A DNA stretch of 64,000 nucleotides from Dioscorea cayenensis subsp. rotundata (taxonomy: Eukaryota > Streptophyta > Magnoliopsida > Dioscoreales > Dioscoreaceae). How positions within the stretch are numbered: the first letter of the stretch is position 1; every line of letters begins with the position of its first letter. The stretch is taken from positions 9,471,552 through 9,535,551 of the forward strand of contig NC_052478.1 of NCBI RefSeq assembly GCF_009730915.1, read 5' to 3'. The notes beneath the pieces were generated by a model, which saw only the letters and a list, made by a program, of their open reading frames with translations, was not told where the DNA came from and made no database searches. A program made the position numbers and the translations under genes. Below are positions 1 through 9,614 of this stretch, one piece after another.

Positions 1-1181
1 CTCGCTCTAATAGCTGTTGCAGGATGTCGAGACGTGCCATCACCTCAGCATGCTACGCAGCCTGTGTCGCTCGAACCTTTGTAATCTTGGTCCGTAATAC
101 ACCTACAACACTCTCAAGCCTCTCAAAGAGTTCATAAGCTTGAGATGAGGAGAACATGTGCACTGGTGGTGGCTCCTGTGCTGCAGGGGTGCCTCGGCCT
201 TTATATACTCTGGCTGAGGCTCCTGCGCTGGCTGAGACCCCTCGGCGGTGGCATCCTCTCCCTCAACTATCTCAGGGGTAGGCGTAGCCAATATATACAC
301 TCCAGGCTTGTATCTGTGCACCAACCCCATCAATCTCATGGTATCCAAGCTAAGGAGTGAAGGAATAATCGTCTTCTCGGCCTCACGTATGGCATTCAAC
401 AGACCCATGCCCATGATGAGCTGGTAATGTACGGTCCTGAGAATATGACACCAACTCTGATATACTAGCCCTGGTGGTGCAGATACTCGGCTAGTATGTG
501 CCCCAAATGAATCAGCTGACACTGTACCATCGAATGTAGATATAGTAGCTCCTGCCGGCTCAGGACTCCAATACAATCACCATGGTCATTCACCGACCTG
601 CTCCAAATGGCGTGAAGATAACGATATACAGGTTGGGAAAGGCATGTGGCCTTTGACACCCCTGGCTCGTATTGTCCCCAGCCACATAAAGTGCTATAAG
701 CTCTCTAAGGAGTCAACATACCAGAGTAGTCGGTCGTAAGGTGCACGTACTCCTCAGTGGCCGTAAAAGTCTCATTATATAGGCCCAACAGGATCGAAAA
801 CTGAGTGATGCTCATAACATAATGATGTCCAAGTACCCTTGATTGTATGGCGTCAACACTGTCAAATCTGGCGTAGGATCGGTCAAACTCGAATGATGAC
901 AGAATATCAAGTGTAAGTGCACGGATAGCTGGCTCCCTGATCCACAATAACTGCCTCCAACCACCCACTAATACGAGATCCTCAACCTCATCAGCTAACT
1001 CATCTCCCTACTGTATTTTCCACAACATATTCATGTCTAGGAAGCAAGACTATCCAAACCTAAGCTTCGATGGCCTCTCAAATCAGACGTGGTGCTCGGG
1101 GATAGCAAATCGCATATCCTTCGGCTTAGGGGATAGCTCACGTGGATGCTTGTCAGCTTGTTTCTTCGACCGGGGTGCCAT
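1..1181 (-). pseudogene. Athila ORF-1-like protein, element B copy, partial and broken
   Basis: The minus strand from an ATG at 1181 starts MAPRSKKQADK, matching MVPRSKKQADK of the element A copy at 13543. The best conserved block (968-705) reads GGWRQLLWIREPAIR, then FRV/SRVLGHHY and FSILLGLY. This resembles the Arabidopsis retrotransposon ORF-1 (Athila) or 'putative plant transposon protein' domain. In-frame stops include a TAG just before GDELADEV, also present in copy A, and a TAG at 707-705 where copy A has CAG. The reading frame runs off the window at base 1. The biochemical function of this family is not established. Confidence 0.7.
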
Positions 1182-1239
1182 ATCTGCAAAAATTGAAGAA
1201 GAATCAATCAAAGAAGCTCACAGAGTAACATTGTAGGAA

Positions 1240-2240
1240 TCCACACAGTTGTGTGAAAATTCTACACGCCCATGTGGATCCACGGGATGTGAAAACCGTA
1301 CGGCCCTTGTGCCAAATTTTCAAAAATACAACATCAAATCATTTCTAACTCTTTCTAAGAATGTATAGACCATCTAATCATAGAAACAAAGCAGCATTCA
1401 CCATTTAAATCAAATAAAATCAAGTAATGGTGAAGAAAAAAGAGAAAGAAAGTTTACCGACGAGATGAAGATGAAAACCTTGAAAATCGGCCAGAAAACT
1501 CAAGTAAACCTCTCTAAATCGACGGTGCATGGTAGGAAGAATGAGTGAGTGTGTTCTCTGAGCGATTTGGAGTGTGAAGGTGAAGAAACATGAAGAGATT
1601 TTAAAGAAAACCCGCCACTCTTGGTGTTCTGTACATCCACACGGGCGTGTGAAAATTACTCACGCCCGTATGACTCTAGAGGAGAGCTTCACAAGGCAGA
1701 AACATGCCCCTGTGTGCTCTCGGGATAGCACACTTTATCTCTAAACACGCCCACATGGGCGTGTGGAAATTCTCCACGCCCGTGTGCCCGACCCACAGAG
1801 GCACCCACACGCCCCTGTGGCTTGTCTGTCCAACCGAAAAAAATTCTAAGTGTTCCGCATGTCCCTGTGGAAATTCCACACGGGCATGTGGATATTCACA
1901 AGAGTACTCACAGGGACATTCACACGCCCCTGTGTCCTCTCTGGATGGAGGAGAACTCTCTGTAGGAATTCACACTGGGGTGTAGCAATCACCTATGCCG
2001 GTGTGTAGTTCACAGGGTCAAACACAGGGACAGACACACGCCCCTGTGTCTTCTTGAGATAGCTCTCTGAACCTTTGCAGAGAAACACACGCCCGTGTGG
2101 AAATTGCACACGGGCGTGTGACCGTCACAAGGTCATTCACAAGGGCAAACACACACCCCTATGTCTTGTCGGGATGAGCTCTGAATGCAAACACAAGCTT
2201 GTGTGGAATTTCCACATTGCCGTGTGTTTTCTCTGTATTA
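1240..2240 (-). repeat. GC-rich hairpin array in the spacer of element B
   Basis: This 1-kb stretch is packed with imperfect palindromes built on CACACGGGCGTGTGG and CACACGCCCGTGTGG, joined by short linkers of the GGAAATTCC type. A second palindrome class is ACAGGGGC paired with GCCCCTGTG. It sits where pol would be expected, between protease and the ORF-1-like gene. The open frames here are by-products of the repeats. Similar single units occur in the LTRs of the family. Confidence 0.8.
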
Positions 2241-2700
2241 CTAAGAAAAAAAAATCACAGACTTAGCAAAAAGTTCATGAACATTTACAAGTACTCAAAG
2301 CCTGTCTATAGTATGCAAAAGTAACCAGAGAAACATGAAAAACACGCTCAAACGACCAAGAAACTTCACCAAAACACATTTAAGCACATGAAAATAGCAA
2401 AGATCCACGAGAAAATAACAACAATAGAATGTAAAAGATCAAGACACCAACACTAAAGCTCTTATTTATGCAAATGCTAACTAAAACCTAGAAAAACAGT
2501 AATGACTTGGGTTATCTCCCAAGAAGCGTTTGTTTAATGTCACTTAGCTTGATTTTCCTTGCCTTACCTCACGGGGGCTCATAGATGAAGGTTTCCCTCT
2601 TACCCATGACCTGAAAGTATGATGAACGTAGTTTTTTGAAAGTAGAGGGGGAGTTATCGGATTTGTTACTACACAAGGGTCCGCTACCCTTACTCCGTTC
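2241..2700. other. Junction between spacer and gag-protease of element B, no gene seen
   Basis: This AT-rich stretch matches the part of element A just after its gag-protease stop (about 12170-12500). The conserved words GTGACGTTAAACAAGCGCTT and GGGAGGCAACCCAA of element A appear here as diverged reverse complements near 2510-2545. No coding potential was recognised. Confidence 0.5.
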
Positions 2701-5110
2701 TTACTCATCACCATTGGCCTTGGGCCGTTTCTTCTGACATCTCCTTGCGAGCTTCATCTTCCGGAGCATCTTCTTCATGATCCCCGGGGCAGGTTGTACC
2801 TTTTCCTCTAGACCAAGCATTAACACTTCTTCATCCTCCACTTCTTGGTCTAGCAACCCCTTATACGGGTCCGGATTTATCATTCCCTGCACATATTCAT
2901 CGATTACTTAAATGGGAGTGTCAAGAAAATAAAGAGTATCATCAGAATCGAGAGAATGTCGCATTGCTTCGATAAGACAGTACGTCAAATTATTGTCGCC
3001 AACCCTCAGTGTCAACTCCCCACCGTCCATGTTGATAAGGTGCTTTGAAGTGTGCAAGAATGGCCTCCCAAGTATCAAAGGAACATCTATATACTCATCG
3101 ACGTCCAACACTATGAAGTCTACAAGAAATATGTACTTATCGACCTTGAAAAGCACGTCTTCAATGATGCCCCTCGGATGTCTCACTGTCCGGTTCGCCA
3201 ATTGTAATGTCATCTGAGTGGGCCTAGGCTATCCCAAGCCTAGCTTCTGAAAGAAAGAGTATGGCATGACGTTGATATTAGTCCCTGAATCCGCCAATGC
3301 CATCTCTTCACCCATATTACCAATGTTGTACGGAATGATGAAGCTTCTAGGTCTTTCTTCTTGTTCGGTATATTCTTTTGCAAAACTGCCGAACAAGAGG
3401 CATCTAAAATCACCAATGCATTCTCCTCCAACTTCCTTTTGTTGGTCAAAAGATCTTTCAAAAACTTTGCATACCGAGGCATTTGGGACAATGTCTGCAT
3501 GAAAGGAATGTTGATGTGCAATTGTTTGAATAGACCCAAGAACTTCTTGTATTATTCATCATTTTGGGCGTTCTTCAATCTTGAAGGATAAGGGATTCTT
3601 GGCTTGTAAGGTGGGGGTGCCATCTCCTTCTCTTTGTTTAATCTCTCCTCAATCCCCACAACCTCGGGTCAACATCGGTCATCTCACTTGGAAGCCTACC
3701 TTCAACCTCACGACCACTTCTCAACGTGATTACCTTCACATGTTCTCTCATATTGGTTTCGGTGTTACTAGGCAAGCTTCCTTGTGGCCTCTCCAACAAT
3801 GACTTTGCAATTTGCCCCACTTGATTTTCTAGATTGTACAATGACACAGTGTGGTTGCGAAGTGTAGCTTTGACCGATTGGAATCTAGTATCCGATGATT
3901 GGATGAATCGTGTCAAAGCCTTCTCTAAGTCGGTCATTCGGGGTTTCTAAGCCTGAAACTCAATTCTCTATGTTCGGGGCTTATTGTTGTTGTGGGAAAC
4001 CTGGTGGTGCCATGGCCTTTTGTTACCCTTGATTATTCCAAGAAAAGTTCAGATGGCTCCTCCAACCAGGATTGTAGGTATTGCTATATGGATTTCCTTG
4101 GCCCCTCATCGCATTACCTATAAATGTGACTTTTTCCACCGAGGATATACCACCAATAGAAATAGGGCAATCGGATGGAGCATGGCCTCCTTTACATCTG
4201 GTACAATTCGTCACAACCGCCAATCTAGGAGAAGTTAGAGTGTCTAACTTCTTGCTGAACGACTCCACTTGGGCCGCTAACGATGTAACCTCATCAATCT
4301 CATGGAGACTGGCCACTTTCTTTTTCTCTCTTGCATTACATTGGTAGCTATTCAAACCCATTTCTTCAATCAATTATCGTGCTTCTCTGGGGGTCTTGCT
4401 ACCTAAGGTACCTACTGCTGCTGCATTAAGTCACTGCCTTGTGCTAGGGTTTAACCCATTGTAAAAGGTTTGAATAATCATCCACTCAAGGAAGCCATGT
4501 TCAGGACATTTCTGCAGGAGCTCCTTGAACCTCTCCTATGTCTCAAATAGAGACTCCAATTCCGTTTTCATGAAAGAGGATATTTTATTACTAAGCTTTG
4601 CAGATTTCCGGGAGGAAAATATCTGGCAAGAAAAGCTTCTACCATCTCCTCCCATGTAGTAATCAATGCTCTAGGTAATGAATGTAGCCATTGCTTTGCT
4701 CTCCCCTTTAAGGAAAATGGGAAGGTTCTCAACTTGATGGCATCGTTCGTACGACCATTGATTTTGAGCATGTCGCACACTTCCAAGAAATTCTTTATGT
4801 GACTGTTTCGATCCTCATTGGCAAAACCATTAAACTGTGCTGACTGCTATAACATGTGGATTAATTCTGACTTTAGCTCCAAATTCTGAGCCATAATCAG
4901 TGGCCACTAAATACTAGATTGTGTGCCCAAAACTGAGGGTCTGGCATAATCAAAGAGTGTCATTTGCTCATTCTGTTCTGCCATGTTATCAGACCCTCCA
5001 CCTTCTACTTCAGCTGGATTTAACGGTTCTTGTACAGGTTTTTTACCCCTTCTTTTAAGTGTTCATTCAAGTTCAAGATCTCCTTCAACTAATGTCAAAG
5101 GATTCCCTCA
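2700..5110 (-). pseudogene. gag-protease polyprotein of element B, degenerate
   Basis: Broken reading frames on the minus strand give a Ty3/gypsy Gag. The retrotransposon gag domain is at 4786-4568 (FSLKGRAKQWLHSLPRA, ARYFPP). A zinc knuckle with CX2CX3HX4C spacing (CTRCKGGHAPSDC) follows at about 4210-4170. An aspartic protease with active site ALADSGTNINVM lies near 3300. The conserved flap-like block VPLILGRPFL and the tail DGGELTLRVG are at 3213-2908. The polyprotein stops near 2700 without any pol domain. Frameshifts and stops separate all the blocks, so it cannot make a full protein. The gag ATG is missing because the LTR is fused directly to codons equivalent to about residue 4 of copy A. 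Confidence 0.85.
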
Positions 5111-5111
5111 G

Positions 5112-6705
5112 GATATTGCTCCCCCTAGACTTATCACTTCAAGTGCAAGACCAACTATTATGTCTCCTAAATGATGCTTAATGAGTCGTGGAAATCTTAA
5201 AATGCACCGTCCCAAACCTAAGGTCAACCGTGACTAACTCTACACTACGCCCCGGTAGAGAAATTGCTAAATCTCAACACCTCACACTGTGTATAGTTGC
5301 AAGAAGCTCTAGGGATTCCAAGTGATAAATCCTATTCCTATGTATAGATCTAACCCTTTGGTCCAGGCAAAAGATCCCTACTCACAATTAAGCCCTAGGT
5401 GCTAAAGTCACTTCAATGCTTTACTCTGTTGCTCATGCAACTAAGCCCCAGCGGAGTTCATCCTTTAGCCCTTCACTCTAATGTGACCGCAAAGAACTCT
5501 TGGAACATGGAGGTAGGATAAATCACACCGGAAGGGAAAGGGCACACTCCGCTACCTCTCGACTCACCCTCTTAACCCTCTCTAATCTAGTATTGTCTAA
5601 CCCTCATGGTGTGTTAATCATCCACAAAGGCTACCAATATGGATTCTCAACCCTAGTGTCATTCTAAGGGAGAAATCAGTCAACAAGCATTCAAGATTGG
5701 AACTCAATTAAATACATCAATTAAGGAAAACATAATAAAAGTTCAATGAAACAATAACATCCTAGGCTTTACAAGTCCAAGTACCCACCAGGGGCTTTAG
5801 CTCTCCATGGAGAAAGATACAATCAATAATGAAATCGAAAGTAAAAACATGTAATCAATGAGAAAACCCCCTCGGCATTCATGTCGATGATCTTGTGGAG
5901 TAGCCTCGTCTTTTCCAAAGGTCCCCTTGTTAAGCCTAGGCACACCTCGCGCGAATCGGTGCCGACAAAAGCTCCCCCAATAACTATCTTCCAAGAGAAA
6001 CGTGGTGTCAAAGCCTTAGAACCACTCAAAAAACCTTGCCAAAGCCACTCTAAACCCTAGCTTCAAGCCTCTCAAAAGATGGAGGAAAGATGGAAAGAAG
6101 GATTCTGAAATCAGGCTGAATCACGGCATTAAATTGAGCTGGAATCAGGAATCCACACGGGCGTGTGGAATTTCCACACGCCTGTGTGAATCTGGGAGAA
6201 TCTGAATTTCGGCGGTCTGCGAACAGCAACTGCTACAGTAAATTGCTACATCGATTTGATACAATACTTTGCCAAAAAACATTCCTGAATTCACAATTTT
6301 CATCGAGGCAACACAAACGGCCACACTTCTATGCCGAAGATCGCATCATTTTTTCAAGTAAAAGCACATTTGACGGGAATCTTGCTAACTTTGCACAAGT
6401 CGTAACACATGAGTGTGACTGCCATTGTGCCCCTCCAATTTACATAATCCACTGATCTCAATGGAGGTTGGCACACACTCATATGTCTTCGAGCACAACT
6501 TCCATCTTCTCATGTGTTCACTTTAAGATTCCATCAACGCAATACATTCACAATCTACTTTGGCTCCTTTCTTCTCTATTTGGCTCCACAACCCTATATG
6601 CGCAACAGAACACAAAAACACATGCATTAGCGATAAAATCTTATGAAAGTAATGCTCATCGTAAGAAAAGAATACTTTGTATTCTTAGTACACAAACACT
6701 TATCA
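5112..6705 (-). repeat. 5' LTR of element B (3' end deleted)
   Basis: The LTR begins on the minus strand at 6705 with TGATAAGTGTTTGTGT and runs down to about 5112. It carries the family landmarks: a CACACGGGCGTGTGG palindrome (6156-6187), the inverted box around CTCCATGGAGA (5800-5817), the GGACCAAAGGGTTAG word (5353-5367), and a GTCTAGGGGGAGCAATAT block that is the last LTR-like sequence before gag codons begin. Compared with the element A LTRs about 240 bp of LTR end are missing. Confidence 0.85.
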
Positions 6706-6897
6706 AAATGCTACCCGCAAAGATCACTATCCTCTATCCTTCATGATCAGATGCTGGAACAGTTGTCTGGTCACCAATATTATTATTTCCTTGGTGGGAT
6801 GTTTGGATATCTTTCGATTCCAGTCACTCCTAAGGATGAAGAGAAAACCACATTCACCTGTCCATATGGTACTTTTGCTTACATGTTTATAGATTGA
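6706..6897 (+). pseudogene. Ty3/gypsy reverse transcriptase fragment
   Basis: After LTR B the plus strand encodes ATRKDHYPLSF and then, after a one-base frame change, DQMLEQLSGHQYYYF, SIPVTPKDEEKTTFTC and PYGTFAY. These are the conserved RT blocks of Tat/Athila-type elements (consensus ATRKDHFPLPFIDQMLE and EKTTFTCPYGTFAYRRMPFG). The match ends at FAY, before the catalytic YxDD motif, and the next sequence is unrelated. Element B inserted just upstream of the ATRKDH block. It is the only Ty3/gypsy RT fragment I found in the window. Confidence 0.8.
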
Positions 6898-7842
6898 ATC
6901 ATAAACATAAACAATGTATTAAACCAAATCAAGCATTAATAGATCACATGATCATCCCAAGGTTCACCAACATGTAATGGCCTTGGGGTTTAAGTTCTTA
7001 TGATAATGAAGTGCAAAGCAAGATTAAAGGGGAAATAAAACAAATAAATCATAAAATCTCCTTCTTTCTTCGAAATCCTCTTGAGTTGATGAAGCTCTCC
7101 CCCTTTCCTCCTACAAAGCTCAACAAGATGAGTGATGCCGTATTGAATCTCTCCAAGTGGCCTAGCGTGATGCTTAGATGTTGGCTTGATCTCTCCCAAA
7201 CTCAACTAGAAATTCTCTCAAATTGCCTAAAGTACCACTCAAGGGGCGACCAAAAGATAGAAAAGCCCCCTCTCAAATCCTAGAGTCAGTCTTTTATAGC
7301 CCAAAAATCGGGCATCTATGAATAGTTCTTCTGCGGGCGCATGAATTGTTTGCACAGCTCTGAGAGCGCTCCATGTGGTATCTCATGCGAGTGCATAAGT
7401 GTTCTCACGCCTTTCAACCTGTTCGGTGTGGGCACATGTGAGAGCAGCACAAAATTCCGTGTGGTGCTACAGTACTGCTATAGTGAATATGCTGAGTGAA
7501 TATGATATAGTACTTCTCTTTAAAACTCGCCCATTTCACCTCAAAAACACTTTGCAATGAGTTCTTAAGCCCCAGTCATCTTTTCCATGCCATGTGGATA
7601 ATAATATACCAAATTGAGCCTAAAATGGGCATTGGTCCATAAAAAAATACATTCAAAGTGTGTAAAACAATATAATGAAAATATGCACATTTAGACACCG
7701 ATCAATGTATACACATGGAAATCTAAGTGGTTCATAACATCCATGAGTTGAGTTTATGGATGGGCTTGAGTGGCTATATATGTGTATAATATATACATTG
7801 ATATATATATAACTCAACTTATATATACCCACACACACACAC
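6898..7842. other. Unassigned flank between elements B and A
   Basis: No gene was recognised. The part at 6960-7600 has LTR-like composition and ends in an AT and CA microsatellite (7785-7842). It could be a remnant LTR of another Ty3 family in minus orientation, because words such as TCTTTTATAGCCC and AATCGGGCATC resemble those near the start of LTR transcripts. No termini could be defined. Confidence 0.35.
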
Positions 7843-9464
7843 TGATAAGTGCTTGTGCGATATGAATGCGAAGCGTTCTTTCCTTATGTTGAGCATTACT
7901 TTTCTCGGGTTTTTACACTAATATGTGTATTTTTATGTTACTTTTATGCAGGTAGGGTTGTGAAAGCAATTATGAAGGAAAGAAGCCAATGTGGATCACA
8001 ATGCACCGATTTTGGAGGAAATCTTGCTAAAGTTCAAACGCGAAGATATAAGTCGGGTGCGAGATGCTAGAGTGTGTAGCAGTTACTGTTCACAGCCGGC
8101 CGAAAATGACAGTTTCAGAGAATCTGCACGGGCATGTGGAAATTACCCACGCCCATGTGGAAATTCCAAAGGGGCACCCACAGGGGCGTGTGGATTCCCG
8201 ATTCCAGCCCTATTTAAAGCCGATTCAACCCCGATTTTAGCATTCTTTTCTCCATCTTTTCCCCAACTTGAGAGAGGGTTTCGGCTAGGGTTTTGAGAGG
8301 TATTGGATAGGGTTTTGGAGAGGTTCTACGGCTCCGACATCGTCATTCCTTTGGAAGGAGGTTGGTAGGGGAGCTTCTGTCGAGGCGTATCCTATACCGG
8401 ACAAGGGAATCCTTGGACGATGAGTAGAGGACTTTCCACAAGACCATCGACACGACTATCGAGGGGGTTTCTTTATGGATTCATTGCTTTTACATTCTAT
8501 TTCTTTGATTGTACTTAGCTCCATGGAGAGCTAAACCCGTACTGGGTACTTGGGTGTTTGTGAGCCCTAGGATGTATTTGTTTCATTGAATCTCTTTATT
8601 ATGCTTTCAATTAATTGATGTTTGTTGTGAGTTCTAACCTTGAATGCTTCATTGTTCGAACATTTCCCCTAGAGTGACACTAGGGTTGAGAGTTCTTGTT
8701 GGTAACCTTGTGAGTGAGTGACACACCACGTGCGTTAGACAAAGCTAGGTTGGAGAGGGTTGAGAGAGTGAGTCGAGAGGTACTGGAGTGTCCCCTTTTC
8801 CCTCCGGCGTGATAGATTCTACCTCCGTTCCTCGAGTTCTTTACGCCCATAATAGAGTGAATGGTCTAAGGGGTGACCCTCCGCTGGGGCTTAGTTGCGC
8901 GTGCAACGGAGTAAAGCATTGAGGTGATCTTAGTATCTAGGGCTTAATCGTGGTTAGGGACCTTCCACCTGGACCAAAGGGTTAGGTCTATAATTAGGAA
9001 GAGATTTATCACTTGGATTCCCTAGAGCTCATTGCAACTCTATTCGAGTGCGAGGTTGAGAGGTTATCTAATCTCTCTTCCGGGACATGTATAGAGTTAG
9101 GCATAGTTGACCTTAGATTTGGGACTATGTATTTAAGGATTTCCACGACTCACCATTGCATTGATTAGGAAGCATAATAGAGGGTTCTTGTACTTGAAAC
9201 AATTGTCCTAGGCGGAGCATTATCTGAGTACCCCATCTTTATCGATTGCCTTACCTCCTCCTTTACTCGTGCTCTCTTACTTGTTGTTTTTACTTTTGAG
9301 AATTGAATCATTGTCACACTTATCACTACTGATCTTTCACATAGCTAAAAAGCGGATTAAGTGTTTTTATTCCCTACTCCCTGTGGATTCGATACCCGAT
9401 CATCCGGGATTATTACTTTGACAAACCCGTGTACTTACGGGATATACGCAAGGGGATCTTGTCA
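7843..9464 (+). repeat. 5' LTR of element A
   Basis: It starts TGATAAGTGCTTGTGCGA and ends GGGGATCTTGTCA. It is 1622 bp against 1842 bp for the 3' LTR. The difference is mainly one deletion of about 216 bp after 8074, where GAGTGTGT joins AGCAGTTACTG. The deleted segment is present at about 16434-16650 in the 3' LTR. Elsewhere the two LTRs are nearly identical by eye. Confidence 0.92.
8211..8219 (+). promoter_or_regulatory. Probable LTR TATA box
   Basis: TATTTAAAG lies just after the GC-rich palindromes and before the TTTCTCCATCTTTTCCCCAAC tract. The same arrangement occurs at 16788-16796 in the 3' LTR and in diverged form in the solo LTRs (TATTTAAG at 60712 and TTTAAAAG near 30144). It is therefore a good candidate for the LTR core promoter. 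The start site is not shown. Confidence 0.5.
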
Positions 9465-9470
9465 AGTTTT

Positions 9471-9490
9471 TGGCGCCGTTGCCAGGGACT
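9471..9490 (+). promoter_or_regulatory. Primer binding site of element A
   Basis: TGGCGCCGTTGCCAGGGACT begins six bases after the LTR end. This is the TGGCGCCGTTGCCGGGGA type of primer binding site typical of Athila/Tat elements, reported for Athila-group elements as complementary to the 3' end of tRNA-Asp. It supports placement in that lineage and the strand of the element. Confidence 0.85.
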
Positions 9491-9614
9491 AGGCGTTTAG
9501 AGATACTTTGCACTTTGTTTTCTTAGCTATTTCACCATACATTCTATTTCATATCTTCTTATTCTATCATTGTTCTGATGTCTTTTTCTTTCTTTTTGGG
9601 TGCAGCTCCAGGTT

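Larger units (their letters stand above)
1..6705 (-). mobile_element. Element B: pol-less Athila-like LTR retrotransposon, truncated by the window edge
   Basis: Reading the minus strand from 6705 the order is LTR (6705-5112), gag-protease (about 5110-2700), a hairpin-rich spacer (about 2230-1240) and an Athila ORF-1-like gene (1181 to the window edge). This is the same order as element A at 7843-18041. No reverse transcriptase, RNase H or integrase lies between the protease and the ORF-1-like gene. The end of the LTR, the primer binding site and the gag start codon are deleted near 5111. The 3' end and 3' LTR lie outside the window, so the target duplication cannot be tested. Confidence 0.85.

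Noticed and set aside
1704..1985. Overlapping open frames on both strands in the element B spacer
   Set aside because: Palindromic repeats open both strands at once. The peptides only repeat translated palindromes and match no family.
7991..8296. Open frame of 101 codons in the 5' LTR of element A
   Set aside because: It spans LTR palindromes and a TATA-like box, is not preserved in the 3' LTR (16348-16644 diverges) and has no domain. It is taken as a by-product of the LTR sequence.
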